Below are positions 30,101 to 37,072 of a stretch of 64,000 nt of DNA, piece by piece. The stretch is from Virgisporangium ochraceum (GTDB lineage: Bacteria; Actinomycetota; Actinomycetes; Mycobacteriales; Micromonosporaceae). Each line of letters starts with the position of its first letter. Position 1 is the first letter of the stretch. Under the pieces are notes generated by a model that had not been told where the DNA came from, did no database searches, and saw only the letters and a program-made list of their open reading frames with translations. Position numbers and translations under genes: made by a program. Location of the stretch: assembly GCF_016863655.1 (NCBI RefSeq), contig NZ_BOPH01000034.1:112405-176404 (forward strand). Direction: 5' to 3'.

Positions 30101-30650
30101 CGCCCTGCTGCTGATGCTGAGCAGCTCCGAGGCACCGAAATGGTCCTTCTACGAGTTCGACCCAGATGAGCGGGACAAGCGTGCGGACGGCTGCCTGGAC
30201 GGCGAGGGCCCGCCACCGCCACCGGTCTACTACCCGCTAGACCAGTATCCCGACGGACGGGCGCAGGGCGTGGAGGCATGCCTTGCGCTGCCATGGGTCC
30301 AGAAGTTCGGCAGCGGTACTAATGGCGAGGACGTGCCGGGGTTCCGGGAGGGCATGAACCGGAGCCACCTCCTCGCGGACCAGTTCGGTGGGCAGCCCAT
30401 ACCGGAGAACCTCGTCGCGATGTGGGAGTGGGCCAACAAGAGCCAGATGGCCGTCATCGAGAACCTCATAAAGAAGCTTCTAGCCACGGGACAACGGATC
30501 TTCATGCAGGCGATCCCGATCTACGCGACGCCGAGCCACCCCAAGTACCAGGAGTACGGCGATGCTCCGCTGTTCGTGCGGTACATCATCATCACCCAGA
30601 GCGGAGAGGTGTACACGCGCAACGTAGAGAACATCAGGAAGCCGAGGTGA
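21141..30650 (+). CDS. Giant secreted RHS/YD-repeat polymorphic toxin-like protein with nuclease tip
   Basis: This 3169-residue protein has a Sec signal (cleavage near VRAEPG), a DNRLRE-type region (about 370-545), an Ig-like region, and an RHS entry segment (about 775). YD repeats then run to about 2800. Within them (about 1003-1365) is a LamG/jellyroll domain whose two halves flank a ricin-B lectin domain (about 1127-1263; three KCLDVQ-type repeats with QxW). The RHS core closes near RYAYANAAP (about 2780). A proline-rich linker and a hydrophobic patch (about 2990) precede a C-terminal DNA/RNA nuclease-like tip (about 3035-3165; NRSHLLADQFGG, ENLV). The ATG at 21141 has GAGGGG 9 bases upstream, better placed than the ATG at 21132. 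Confidence 0.88.
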   Translation: MRLARLRSVRRWGQIRGTTAAVGVLVLASMIVAPPLPVRAEPGLPPGATRSAPKQSVGSAAGRSHKASTGDTAATPVGPAVTSTAARPQVPGAIGPEQTFADPVLPTASVKPQTLARHAGGDIPARTSSGVVPGMSREVPTERTPRSTVFVNPDGTKTRRLYQDDAFVRGQRGAYVKADPTLLRTADGRWAPVAAAPVSLAPSATDSTLATIDLGGGTTAGFRLEAAGAVGAQVGRDGARYPDVRTASDLVLTPTIDGLKELIVLKSPQAPTSWTFPLDLHGVTPSLDPASGDVLLVDDDTGEVRARIPAGFMYDSAIDPRSGDPAVSQAVTYALQKTRSGWALRVDLDSTWLRDPARRYPVTVDPAIRQNTGTDDTFASSRDWPNGGASDTVLRVGTYDGVEKAASYLQFNSAMSALTNKYILGASLNLYNVWSYSCRPYTMTVHRVTTPWSASTVKKFPGPAYDAATPVTSGHFAYGYDSCSADRWVSLAIPADRMTGWVHGTEPFYGFTLRSDTNSVDSWKKFASANNGDPAAIPFLDVNYADEGAGFDLASETFDPPVTISAPGRITARVTNWGTSTWTPTNGYRLRHQVLNNVGTVMQTGTWTLPHVVASHDTTDVPIVVGALPVGDYTLELDMLTPDGDAFHDEYGSSAGAADFEVANGPPTINGNSPSNNGTAESLTPTLWASYYDPDNYPLGARQFSFEVCTGTPAAPVGCQTSGWTGLAGWQVPSGVLSWSKPAFWYVTVSDTQQASPRIGPLHFTPVVAQPPVTSHLASNPDGGDMPNVNPSVGNFARTFTDAAVLTPGPTLSVLRTYNSQDLRATGAFGAGWATPFDQRLTVEPTGDALVTLPAGGQVRFGRNPDDSYAPPPGWNLTLAKTTVGTTSTWVLRDASGQRRMFDADGRLTQLSDADGRVQTYSYQNISGTWRLTDVVDATSNRGLHLTWTGGHVTAVATDPPASGESPPTWTYSYAGDRLTQVCTPLSAQSCTTYTYTDSSHYRSRVMDGNPIAYWPLGETNGGSAENVVARSQGQYVATYNSVTLGTAGALNGSPDKAVTFAGSATSQVTLPDNLVNTNAAFSTELWFKAATGQRGVLFAEQNALPGGGRSHYTPMLYVGLDGKLRGRAPTLIGTGPVIGLDDKCLDVENDGTDDGTPIQIYDCNGSDAQRWTFGVDGTLRAFGKCLDVQFDGTENGTPVWLWECNGSVAQEWQAVGNTLLNPHSGKCLDIPWDDATSGNDLHIWDCNNDANQHWHLTGGDSPMTSPQRVDNGQWHHVLLTAGGDSQTLYLDGVAIGAVSGAPIDHQDRTRALVGNGHANGFVQAPSGGFPFNGSVDEVAVYRYPLSATQAAEHHAARAPGTRLATVVEPGNFTADTITYDPATGRIATTTDRNGATWTLGVPVVGPDQRQVSVNSTARDAVTYTYDTRHGGRLATSADSSGTRTWDYNAAGFVSKHTDENGNAVTFDTDARGNVVARATCRTTSACNTEYFGYFHNPTDPLDPRNDVQIWRADARSSSVTDTTYRTSYQLDTAGRVTTVTYPLTNGVATNPAEEFVYSTAATPAEGGGTVPAGLLMSSKARNGATTSFGYSAKGDLTRKVDPSGLVTTYGHDLLGRRITLATSSDVGGTHVDYGTTTTTYTPDSRIATETNPAVVNPVTAVTHTLQTTYIYDPMGRPTHSTLSDITGGDPARTWVWGYDPAGRLTSAKTPNDAAITQTWDARGDLVRLTRPNGLVLEYTYDRHRIVETAAVGSGVDPASPSATRLVLESRAYDPGGRLASTVDATGRQTTYEYWGDNRLADVWRTDQFVGPGNPDGSPGCPTCNRLRIGHLAYDAAGNIVESTDARQTQRFTYDPFGNVATQTTEIDPAATASRTWTLMYNADSTVSRTTLSNSSASERVDYEYDTVGRLSAAKVDTGTANFLVTRFARDPRGLVTRETDPAGAVTDYAYDVTGNPSSITGAPRTIWTAGTRTDNVQPVTVYGYNTFGEVTDMVDPSAAHTRTTYDQMGRATEITLPAYTPPGSSVVTAKYTFEYDLNGQTSKMTDPLGRITRTTYDPYGRPLSRTDPDPDGAGPKVSPVSTMAYTRTGEPAEATDPTGGRTSATWDPIGRAETSTVSERLGGSTVHYTTRTGYRAGSASPDPVSMTSPTGKVTSFVFDAAGQPVRVTDPTGRFVEYGYDVAGRTALVKRGTIGSPDAYFGTMAGMRYDKAGRLVEAGQCPLGDAVVACLNSAYGKSTMTYDSVGRFIGQTSPEGRPTSYTYDGAGQLASVSQRRNPADAATPTTVQLGYDVNGRQSRMVDGNGNATYSTYTPWGLPESMVEPATAAHPDAADRTWTTVYDAAGQPVTQKLPGNVTRARTFDGLGRLTGESGSGAEAATSARSLDYDALGRIVRMGGPAGDTTYTWNDRGLLMQATGAAGTASYSYDGDGNLASKTDAAGTSALTYDGAGRLLTAGDPLIGVVQTYSYDMTGNLSKVDYGSGASRVLTYDPQSLLISTDTWKKADGTTIGSTTYAHDKDGLLTGRTLNGAFGSGTNSYTYDGLGRLASWTRPNNEVYTYGYDGASNRTGVTGPAGTRTFTYDERNRLLSGTNGGDTTQAYTWSPRGTTATSTKDGVTKTYSFDAFERLTRLVMPNQQTIDYTYDSLDRLAQRNGVDTKYADLSNNPVMTGDATVYRIPGGTPTSSKVGTGAAQALLTDPVHGDGIATANPTDGAVSASVTYDPMGNPTVSGTGIVPIGFQGGVTDPATGMTNAHARWYSPTSGTFASRDTVTLTPDPVAQTNRYAYANAAPTTWSDASGHGPDIPHCADVAYEVDCYIAGFGNGPLHSGVLDSRPERTVSRPGTQPGSSRSKAAKPATPIRVKPPTAPRKPFGTEPNQRPDTEDLNGGQPIVNPPPPVPPVTTLECSLDCAANFVPIKDPHGSPDGGSDPEPGCSGTNMYSASCEAYRGLVAVRRNSRVPTIWAPPKLNPLNELKVGRLWGLGLSFALLLMLSSSEAPKWSFYEFDPDERDKRADGCLDGEGPPPPPVYYPLDQYPDGRAQGVEACLALPWVQKFGSGTNGEDVPGFREGMNRSHLLADQFGGQPIPENLVAMWEWANKSQMAVIENLIKKLLATGQRIFMQAIPIYATPSHPKYQEYGDAPLFVRYIIITQSGEVYTRNVENIRKPR

Positions 30651-30672
30651 CACGGAACCGTTTAGCTGCCTG

Positions 30673-31539
30673 TCATGCGACGCTGTCGGTCCAGACCGGC
30701 TCCCGGCCGCTGGTGGCTCTGACCATCCGCGAGCCCATGGCCCGTACGGCCGCCGCCACGGCGGTCCGGGCGTCGTCGTCGTCCTCCGGCGGAAACCGCA
30801 CCACGATCCCGTCGGGGCCGTAGCCGGTGAGGAAGGCGAGCAACCAGTCGCGGTCGACGGCCTTGAAGTTGTCCGTCCGCCGGCCGAGCTGATCCTCGAC
30901 GCTGCGACGGTCGGAGGTCGGCGCAAGGTGCTCGCGAAGAATCCGTAACCGGTCGGCCGACGGCACCTCACCGTCGGCCAATGCGATTCGAACCTCCCGA
31001 CGATCGCGGTACCGGTCGAACCACGGGACGTCCGGCGGAGGACTCAACAGCTCCACGCGTGCTTGTCCGCTGAGGTAGCCGTACAGCAATTCCACGGCAC
31101 CGCGGTCGTAGCGGTGGCCACCCTCCCGGACGTTCCAGACCGCGGTGGGCCAGTCGTCGGGTCGCCCCTCGGTAAGCCAGCACAGGTCCGTGCCTTCGCC
31201 GGTCTTCGCCCAGGGCAGCAGTCCGCCATTCTCCGGATACAGGGGGAACGGAAAGTTCTCGGGATCGTCGTCACGGAGGTCGTCGTACCAGGAAGTCAGC
31301 GCCTCCGCGTATTCGACGAGATCGAAGACGGCGTCGGGATGGGTGTCGAACGGCGTCAGCAGGGTGATGTCGTCGAACTGTCCCACGCCGTACCGGCGGA
31401 GCAGCTCCTTGAAATCGGCCGGCAGAGCGAGGCCGAGCCTCGCCTCCACGCGCTGCCAGTCACCATCTCCGTCGACTGGCAGCGCCGGCGGTGAAACCAG
31501 AGTCATGAGACGGTCAAGGGCGGAAACCACCGTCGTCAC
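30673..31539 (-). CDS. SMI1/KNR4 (SUKH) family protein, possible immunity protein
   Basis: The 288-residue product has the SUKH signature near its start: a WQRVEARLGLALPADFKELLRRYG segment and a following FDDITLL strand, then a central LPWAKTGEGTDLCWL. SUKH proteins are the commonest immunity proteins against polymorphic nuclease toxins. The gene ends 22 bases from the RHS toxin stop but on the opposite strand, which is unusual because immunity genes normally follow the toxin in the same direction. The C-terminal third is an extra alpha/beta region. Cognate immunity to the RHS nuclease tip is plausible but not shown. Confidence 0.78.
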   Translation of the reverse strand: MTTVVSALDRLMTLVSPPALPVDGDGDWQRVEARLGLALPADFKELLRRYGVGQFDDITLLTPFDTHPDAVFDLVEYAEALTSWYDDLRDDDPENFPFPLYPENGGLLPWAKTGEGTDLCWLTEGRPDDWPTAVWNVREGGHRYDRGAVELLYGYLSGQARVELLSPPPDVPWFDRYRDRREVRIALADGEVPSADRLRILREHLAPTSDRRSVEDQLGRRTDNFKAVDRDWLLAFLTGYGPDGIVVRFPPEDDDDARTAVAAAVRAMGSRMVRATSGREPVWTDSVA

Positions 31540-31989
31540 CTCGCGCTCGACTAGGGGAGAACTCTGAAGACCAAGACACTAACGCCGAGACGTTAAGCGG
31601 TGGCATCCGGCCGGTGGGACGAAGTGATCGAGGCTGTGCTGCGACGCGGAGGCTCCACGGACGACACTACGGCGCCAGCCTTTTGCAGAACAAGGTCAGG
31701 CCGTACTCCGTCGAGCCGGCCGCGATCTGGTGTCCGATCCCGCACATTGATAGCGACGCCTCTGCTGGCGACCGCCGATGGGCCGGGCGGGGCCCGCGGT
31801 CGCAGGATCGAAGCAGTGCGGATTGCCTCTTACTAAGCAGAACTTCCGCGGCGCGGGCCCGGTAAGTGGTTGGTAAGGGTCTGGTATGCGTCGCCGCGCA
31901 TCGTGTCCTTAGTCCGATTCGTGCGAGCGGTAGCGGGGTGACGACACATGTGGGGCAACGGGCACGGGGCCGGCTGGCCGGCGTGGTCG
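31540..31989. other. Intergenic region
   Basis: About 450 bases between the SUKH gene start and the prepilin peptidase stop. Short plus-strand frames (for example 31600-31836) lack coding bias. The right end (about 31960-31980) has a GC-rich GGCCGGCTGGCCGG segment that could help terminate the peptidase transcript, though it lacks a T-run. The promoter of the SUKH gene should lie near 31540-31620. Confidence 0.4.
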
Positions 31990-32715
31990 TCAGGAGGCGA
32001 CGGTGACGGCGACGGCAGCACCACCGATGAGAAACGGACCCATCGGGACGTGGGTGATCTGTTCGCTGCGTCCGGCCAAGACCACAGCAGCGACCAGCCC
32101 TTGCGCCACGAGGCCGAGCGCGATCCCCACGGCGAGCGCCTGCCAACCGAACCATCCCAGCAGCGTGGCGGTGCTCAGCAGCAACTTCGCATCGCCCAAA
32201 CCAGGCCCAAGGCGGCCGAGGGTCAGGGTGAGTATGGCGAACGCCCCTGCGATGCCGAGGCCTGCGACGACCGCGAGCGCGAACTGCCCGGCACCATGCG
32301 GGCCGAGAGCGGCGGCCAGCCCGAGAAGGGCAACGGTTCCAGCCGCTGCGGGGTAGGTAAGCCTGTCGGGCAGCCGGTGAACGGCGGCGTCGATGAACGC
32401 GAGCGGAATCGCCCAGCCGACCCACCAGGCCACGGCCAACGACTCCAAGAGCGACAGCCGTCCAGCAGCGACCAGAGCCCCGATGTCGGCAATGGCGACA
32501 GCGGTCACCGCCTCCAGCCAGAAAGGCGGCGCACCGATGCGCGCCCGACAGAATCCGCAGCGGCCTGCGGGGTAGAACACCCGCGAGCTCAGCGGATCAC
32601 CACAACTGTCGCAGCAGCGCCGCCAGGGAGTGCCAGCCGGTACGGCGTGGATGGCCACGGCCGCGCGGAGCAGGGGTGTGATCAGCAGCAGACTCGGCAT
32701 CCGCATGAGATCCAT
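31990..32715 (-). CDS. Type IV prepilin peptidase (A24 family) of the Tad cluster
   Basis: The 241-residue product has about seven membrane helices, an N-terminal four-cysteine zinc motif (CDSCG and CGFCRA) and both catalytic aspartate regions: FIDAAVHRLPDRL and GLGDAKLLL. A24 peptidases cleave and in some cases N-methylate prepilins. It is divergent from the Tad operon with a 33-base gap to the lipoprotein gene, so it is the only Tad component on the minus strand. The ATG at 32715 is chosen because the upstream frame has no leader character. Confidence 0.87.
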   Translation of the reverse strand: MDLMRMPSLLLITPLLRAAVAIHAVPAGTPWRRCCDSCGDPLSSRVFYPAGRCGFCRARIGAPPFWLEAVTAVAIADIGALVAAGRLSLLESLAVAWWVGWAIPLAFIDAAVHRLPDRLTYPAAAGTVALLGLAAALGPHGAGQFALAVVAGLGIAGAFAILTLTLGRLGPGLGDAKLLLSTATLLGWFGWQALAVGIALGLVAQGLVAAVVLAGRSEQITHVPMGPFLIGGAAVAVTVAS

Positions 32716-32748
32716 GGGCGGGACAATACATCGAGATCTGTCGTCATC

Positions 32749-33291
32749 GTGACGGCAATCGCCGCGCTGGTTGCTATCGCGATGGCGGCGACAGGATGTG
32801 GCCAGAGCCGGGACCAGACCCCGGGTTCCACCGGTCACTCAGGCGCGGCACGGCCCTCTGCGACAACTGAACCACCTGAGACAGCCGAGATCCTCGCGGT
32901 ATTCGAGGGCTACCGGCGTGCCCTTAGAGCCGCGAACGAGTCCGGCGCTGACTCCCCGAGCGAGGAGCTCCGGAATTACCTGACCGATCCGCTCCTGACC
33001 GAGGCGTTGGCCCAGCTGCATCGCAACCGGCTTCGAGGCGTCTACTACGCCGGCAACTCAGTAGCGCTCGACCCGAGGGTCACCGAGGTCCGGCCAGATG
33101 CGCAGCCACCGACCGCGGCGCTCGTGACCTGCGTCGACAACAGCGACTACCGGCTGGTCTACCGGTCCAACAACTCGCCGGTGGCGACACCGAGCGGCAA
33201 CCGCCGAGTGGTGGCGTCCTACACCGCGACCTACGTGGACGGCCAGGGCTGGCGGATCAGCGACTCGACCAGCCTGGACCAACCGTGCTGA
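32749..33291 (+). CDS. Putative lipoprotein of the Tad cluster
   Basis: The 180-residue product has a hydrophobic leader and a lipobox-like ATGCG (Cys about 18), a Thr/Pro linker and a compact C-terminal domain (about 45-180), possibly NTF2-like, with ASYTATYVDGQGWRI at the end. The GTG start at 32749 gives a leader with no N-terminal positive charge, so the true start is uncertain. The stop overlaps the next gene by 7 bases. Secreted NTF2-like lipoproteins of this kind are common at the head of actinobacterial Tad operons; the function is not established. Confidence 0.55.
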   Translation: MTAIAALVAIAMAATGCGQSRDQTPGSTGHSGAARPSATTEPPETAEILAVFEGYRRALRAANESGADSPSEELRNYLTDPLLTEALAQLHRNRLRGVYYAGNSVALDPRVTEVRPDAQPPTAALVTCVDNSDYRLVYRSNNSPVATPSGNRRVVASYTATYVDGQGWRISDSTSLDQPC

Positions 33292-34157
33292 AGATCCTGG
33301 TCGCCGTCGTGGTCGCGGTCGTCATGACCATCGCGCCCGCGAACGCCGAGCCATCGGGCGGACACTGCCCGCCCGATGATCCCGAGTGCTACGTCTTCGA
33401 CGACCTGCCTGCCGGCCCGCCCGGCGGTGGAACAGGCGGCCGGGGCGGAGGAACCGGGGGCAGAGCCGCATGCACTCTCGACGGCAAAACCGTGCCATGC
33501 CAGCTCGACGGCCTCGGCTCATACGTCGGCGGCGGCTGCTATGTCCGTCAGGTAGCAGCGCCGGTCCCCGATCCTCATGCCGGCGCCGGTGGCTGGTACG
33601 TCCGCACCTGCAACGTGTTCAGCGGCAACCCGTCCCAGTCCGACGCCGAGTGGTCGCTGAACCCACCGACCGGCGGCCCATCACCCGAGGAACTCGCACG
33701 GGAGGCGCTCGCCAAGATCCGGCTGCTCGGCGCTGCGGTCGGTACCGCCCCCGGGCCTGACGGAGCAGGCCTCGTCGGCCTGCCGGTCTGGCTATGGACG
33801 GCGGTCACCCCGAACACCTGGGGCCCGATCACATCATCGGCGAGTTCCGGTGGGCTCACGGTCACGATCACCGGCCGCGCTACGCGCATCGTCTGGTCGA
33901 TGGGCGACGGGTCGACGGTCACCTGCCACAACCCAGGAACGCCGTACGACGCCGGCTACGCCGACCAGCCGTCGCCGAACTGCGGGCATGTCTACCAAAA
34001 GGCCAGCCGGTCCCGACCGAGCGGCGTCTACCGGATCTCGGCGGTCACGCACTGGCGCGTCGACTGGGCCGGCGGCGGCCAGTCCGGCGTCATCGACACC
34101 ACGCGCCAGTCGAGCACGACGCTCGCCATCGACGAACTGCAGGTGGTTACGTCATGA
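33285..34157 (+). CDS. Secreted protein of the Tad cluster with PKD-like region
   Basis: The 290-residue product has a clean Sec signal peptide (cleavage near ANAEPS), a Gly-rich linker (about 44-60), six or more cysteines and a C-terminal domain (about 180-280) containing TRIVWSMGDGSTVTC. That segment resembles the PKD-type WDFGDGS core. Exported cysteine-rich proteins at this position are a regular part of actinobacterial Tad operons and may sit at the pilus base. GTG start; the 4-base ATGA overlap with CpaB indicates coupling. Confidence 0.68.
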   Translation: MLKILVAVVVAVVMTIAPANAEPSGGHCPPDDPECYVFDDLPAGPPGGGTGGRGGGTGGRAACTLDGKTVPCQLDGLGSYVGGGCYVRQVAAPVPDPHAGAGGWYVRTCNVFSGNPSQSDAEWSLNPPTGGPSPEELAREALAKIRLLGAAVGTAPGPDGAGLVGLPVWLWTAVTPNTWGPITSSASSGGLTVTITGRATRIVWSMGDGSTVTCHNPGTPYDAGYADQPSPNCGHVYQKASRSRPSGVYRISAVTHWRVDWAGGGQSGVIDTTRQSSTTLAIDELQVVTS

Positions 34158-34789
34158 AGCAGACGCCACTGGCGCCTCCGTCCACGCTCGGGCAGCGGCG
34201 TACACGCTGGGGCGCGCTCGCCCTGGCCGTCCTCCTCATGGCCGTCGGCGGCCTGCTGTCCGGCTTCGCGTACCTCGCGTCAACCAGAACCGAGGAATGT
34301 CTCGTGGTCACGCGGGCCGTGCCGGCCGGCGTCACGGTCACGGCTGGGGATCTGACGGCCGTCCGGGTCACCGTCACAGCGCCGCTCGCGCCGATCCGGT
34401 CCAAGAACATCCGGGACGCGGTGGGCAGGCGCGCCGCCGTCTCCCTCGTTCCGGGGACGCTGCTCACGGCGGCCCAACTGACCGACGAACTCCTGGTGGG
34501 ACCGGACCAGAGACAGGTCGGCGTCGGCCTGCCGCCCGAGCGGATGCCGGCCCGCACGCTGCACCCGGGCGACAGCGTGCAACTGGTCACCACACCCGAC
34601 GACCAGGAGACCGCGGCAACGATGGTGCGCCAACGGTTCGACGCCACCGTGGTCGATCTGAGCGGACGGGCAGCCGCCGGCGTCGAAGGTTGGGTCGTCT
34701 ACGTGGCGGTGGCGGAGAACGACGCCACCCAGGTTGTCGCGCTCGCCGCCCAGGGCCGGCTGAGCATGGTGCTGCGGGTGGGTGGCTGA
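34154..34789 (+). CDS. cpaB: CpaB/RcpC-like SAF-domain pilus assembly protein
   Basis: This 211-residue protein has one membrane helix (about 22-42) followed by a SAF domain (about 48-110; VTRAVPAGVTVTAGDLTAV). A C-terminal domain (about 115-211) includes TLHPGDSVQLV and the closing GRLSMVLRVG. CpaB proteins stabilise or line the Tad secretin/assembly complex in the periplasm-like space; in Gram-positives the site is the outer face of the membrane. It overlaps genes on both sides. Confidence 0.8.
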   Translation: MKQTPLAPPSTLGQRRTRWGALALAVLLMAVGGLLSGFAYLASTRTEECLVVTRAVPAGVTVTAGDLTAVRVTVTAPLAPIRSKNIRDAVGRRAAVSLVPGTLLTAAQLTDELLVGPDQRQVGVGLPPERMPARTLHPGDSVQLVTTPDDQETAATMVRQRFDATVVDLSGRAAAGVEGWVVYVAVAENDATQVVALAAQGRLSMVLRVGG

Positions 34790-35598
34790 TGGCGGTCATC
34801 GCAATCGCGTCGGCAAAGGGCTCACCCGGGGTGACCACGTCCGCGCTGGCCTTCACCCTGTCGTGGAGCAGCCGGATGCTTCTCGCCGAATGCGATCCGG
34901 CCGGCGGCAGCGCGCTGGCCGGATTCCTGCAAGGACAACTGCCAGCGGACCGAGGCCTGCTGCCCCTCGCGATCGCAGAGCTGCGCGAGAACGGCCTGGC
35001 GGCGGCCTTCCGAGCTCAACTCGTAGACCTCGAACCACCGCACGGCCGAAGGCTGCTGCTGCCGGGCCTGACCGACCCGGTCCAGGCCGGAACCCTTGCA
35101 CCGCTGTGGAGTCGGCTGGCTCTCTTCTTCACCGAACTCGAGTACGCCGATCCGCCGGGTGACGTGATCGTCGACTGTGGACGGCTGGCCGCCGAACACG
35201 TCCCCTGGCCGCTGCTCGATGCCGCCGACGCCGTCCTGCTCGCCGTCCGGCCGACCCTGGCCTCCGTCGCGCCGGCCGTTCCGGTGGCGTCCGCACTGAC
35301 CCGCCGCCTCCAAGAGGCCCTCGGAAGCTCCAGCTCGCTGGGGCTGCTCGTCATCGGCGAGGGCCCGTACGGCACTCGCGAGATTGCCGCAGGTCTCGTT
35401 CTTCCTGTGGTGGCAAGCGTTCCCGAGGACCGCCGAGCGGCCAGCGTGTTGACCAACGGCGGCGTCGTGAAGTCCCGCTCCCGGTTCATGCGGGCCGCCG
35501 CCGGCGCCGAAGCGTCTGTGCGGCAGTTCATCGGGCGGCACCGGCAGATCGTTCCGAGACGGCCCGTCCTGAAGGAGATTAGCGGTGGCACGATTTGA
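34789..35598 (+). CDS. TadZ/CpaE-like MinD/ParA-fold protein
   Basis: The 269-residue product has the MinD/ParA fold with a degraded P-loop: ASAKGSPGVTTSALA replaces the deviant Walker A KGGxGKT, and the GK lysine is a valine. Other core elements are ECDPAGGSAL and VIVDCGRL. TadZ proteins localise the Tad machine at a pole and often have atypical P-loops. It overlaps CpaB by one base (TGATG), and its stop lies 11 bases into the TadA gene. Confidence 0.8.
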   Translation: MAVIAIASAKGSPGVTTSALAFTLSWSSRMLLAECDPAGGSALAGFLQGQLPADRGLLPLAIAELRENGLAAAFRAQLVDLEPPHGRRLLLPGLTDPVQAGTLAPLWSRLALFFTELEYADPPGDVIVDCGRLAAEHVPWPLLDAADAVLLAVRPTLASVAPAVPVASALTRRLQEALGSSSSLGLLVIGEGPYGTREIAAGLVLPVVASVPEDRRAASVLTNGGVVKSRSRFMRAAAGAEASVRQFIGRHRQIVPRRPVLKEISGGTI

Positions 35599-37072
35599 GC
35601 CCACCTTCACCGGTCCGGTAGAGGCTCACCGTTCGCCGGTGGTGTTCGTCCCACCGACCGTTGCGACGCGACTGCCCGTCCAGCGTGTGAGCAATGTCGA
35701 CCACGGCGCTGTCAAAGAACTCCGGCAGAAGGTCAGCGAGCGGCTCACGGCCTGGCTGCATGATCACGGAGACACCACGAACGACGTGCGTGACCGGGAA
35801 CGCGACCGTCTCGTCACCGAGCTGGTCGCGGAGCACGCGAACGAAAGGCGGCGCAGGGGCGAGCCGCTGTCCAGAGTGGACGAGGCCGCACTGCGGGACG
35901 CCGTCGTCACCGAGTTCGGCGAGCTCGGTCCACTTCGGACACTTCTCACCGATCAGACGGTCGAGGAGGTCCACGTCATCGGCTGCGACCGGGTCCGCAT
36001 CACGCGCCGCGAAGGATCGGTTGAGTGGGGGCAACCGATCGCCGCGAGCGACGCGGAACTCGTCGAGATGCTGCAGGCTCTGGCGCGCCGGGCCGGGTCG
36101 ACCGAGCGGTCGCTGTCGACGAGCCGGCCCACGCTGGACCTCCAGCTCCCGGACGGCAGCCGCCTCGCCGCGGTCTTCCAGGTCTCGCACCGGCCGGTCG
36201 CCGTGATTCGCCGTCACAACACGCTGAACGTCGTCCTGGACGACCTGGTCGGGAGCCGGCCGGACGTCGAGGAGATGATCGATCCGCTGATCCGGGACCT
36301 GCTCCGGTCCGCGATGAGGTCCGGCCTGAACATCATGATCGCGGGCCTGGCCGGCGCCGGTAAGACGACTCTCCTGCGTGCGCTCGCGGCGGAGATCCCT
36401 CCGAACGAGCCGTTCGTCGTCCTCGAAGAGAGTCGCGAGCTCGGCCTGCACACCGCGACCAGACACCCGGCCGCGATCAGCTTCGAAGCTCGCGAGGGCC
36501 ACGGCGAACGCGGACCGGACGGACGCCCGGCGGGCGAGGTCACCATCGCCGACCTCATCCCCTTGTCGCTGCGGATGGGGGTGCTCCGCGTCATCGTCGG
36601 CGAGGTGAGGTCGCGGGAGATCGTCCCGATGCTGCAGGCGATGACGACGAGTCGCGGTTCGATGTGCACCATCCACGCCCGGCACCCGGCCGCCGTACCG
36701 GAACGCATCGTCGAACTCGCCCTCGCGCACGGCCGCGACATGACCGTCGAGCTCGCCCGGCGGATGGCCGGGAACGCGCTCGACCTGATCGTCTACGTCA
36801 CGATCGAGGACGAGACGGCGGTCGGCGGTCGCAAGCACCGTTTCGTCACGCACATCGAGGAGGTGGACGGCGGCGGCGACGGCCGGATCACTACCACGAC
36901 CATCTTCGGTCCGGGACCGGATGGACGGGCGGTCCCACGGCACCTGCCGAACCGGCTCCGCGATCCGCTCCTTCGGGTCGGCTACGACCCGAGGCAGCTG
37001 TCCGCCTGGATCGCGGCGGGGCACGGCGCATGGCAGCGGCGGCGATCCAGCGTCCTGCGGCCGGCGTCATGA
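35585..37072 (+). CDS. TadA/CpaF secretion ATPase
   Basis: This 495-residue hexameric ATPase has an N-terminal domain (about 1-170), Walker A AGLAGAGKTTLL (about 256), an aspartate-box region near LEESREL, and Walker B RVIVGEVRSREI (about 335), followed by the TTSRGSMCTIHA His box. It powers Tad pilus assembly and possibly retraction. GTG start with AAGGAG 10 bases upstream, overlapping the TadZ gene by 14 bases. Length and motif order are standard for the family. Confidence 0.92.
   Translation: MARFEPTFTGPVEAHRSPVVFVPPTVATRLPVQRVSNVDHGAVKELRQKVSERLTAWLHDHGDTTNDVRDRERDRLVTELVAEHANERRRRGEPLSRVDEAALRDAVVTEFGELGPLRTLLTDQTVEEVHVIGCDRVRITRREGSVEWGQPIAASDAELVEMLQALARRAGSTERSLSTSRPTLDLQLPDGSRLAAVFQVSHRPVAVIRRHNTLNVVLDDLVGSRPDVEEMIDPLIRDLLRSAMRSGLNIMIAGLAGAGKTTLLRALAAEIPPNEPFVVLEESRELGLHTATRHPAAISFEAREGHGERGPDGRPAGEVTIADLIPLSLRMGVLRVIVGEVRSREIVPMLQAMTTSRGSMCTIHARHPAAVPERIVELALAHGRDMTVELARRMAGNALDLIVYVTIEDETAVGGRKHRFVTHIEEVDGGGDGRITTTTIFGPGPDGRAVPRHLPNRLRDPLLRVGYDPRQLSAWIAAGHGAWQRRRSSVLRPAS

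Noticed and set aside
31600..31989. Short plus-strand frames between the SUKH and prepilin peptidase genes
   Set aside because: No ribosome binding site, no codon bias and no recognisable domain.
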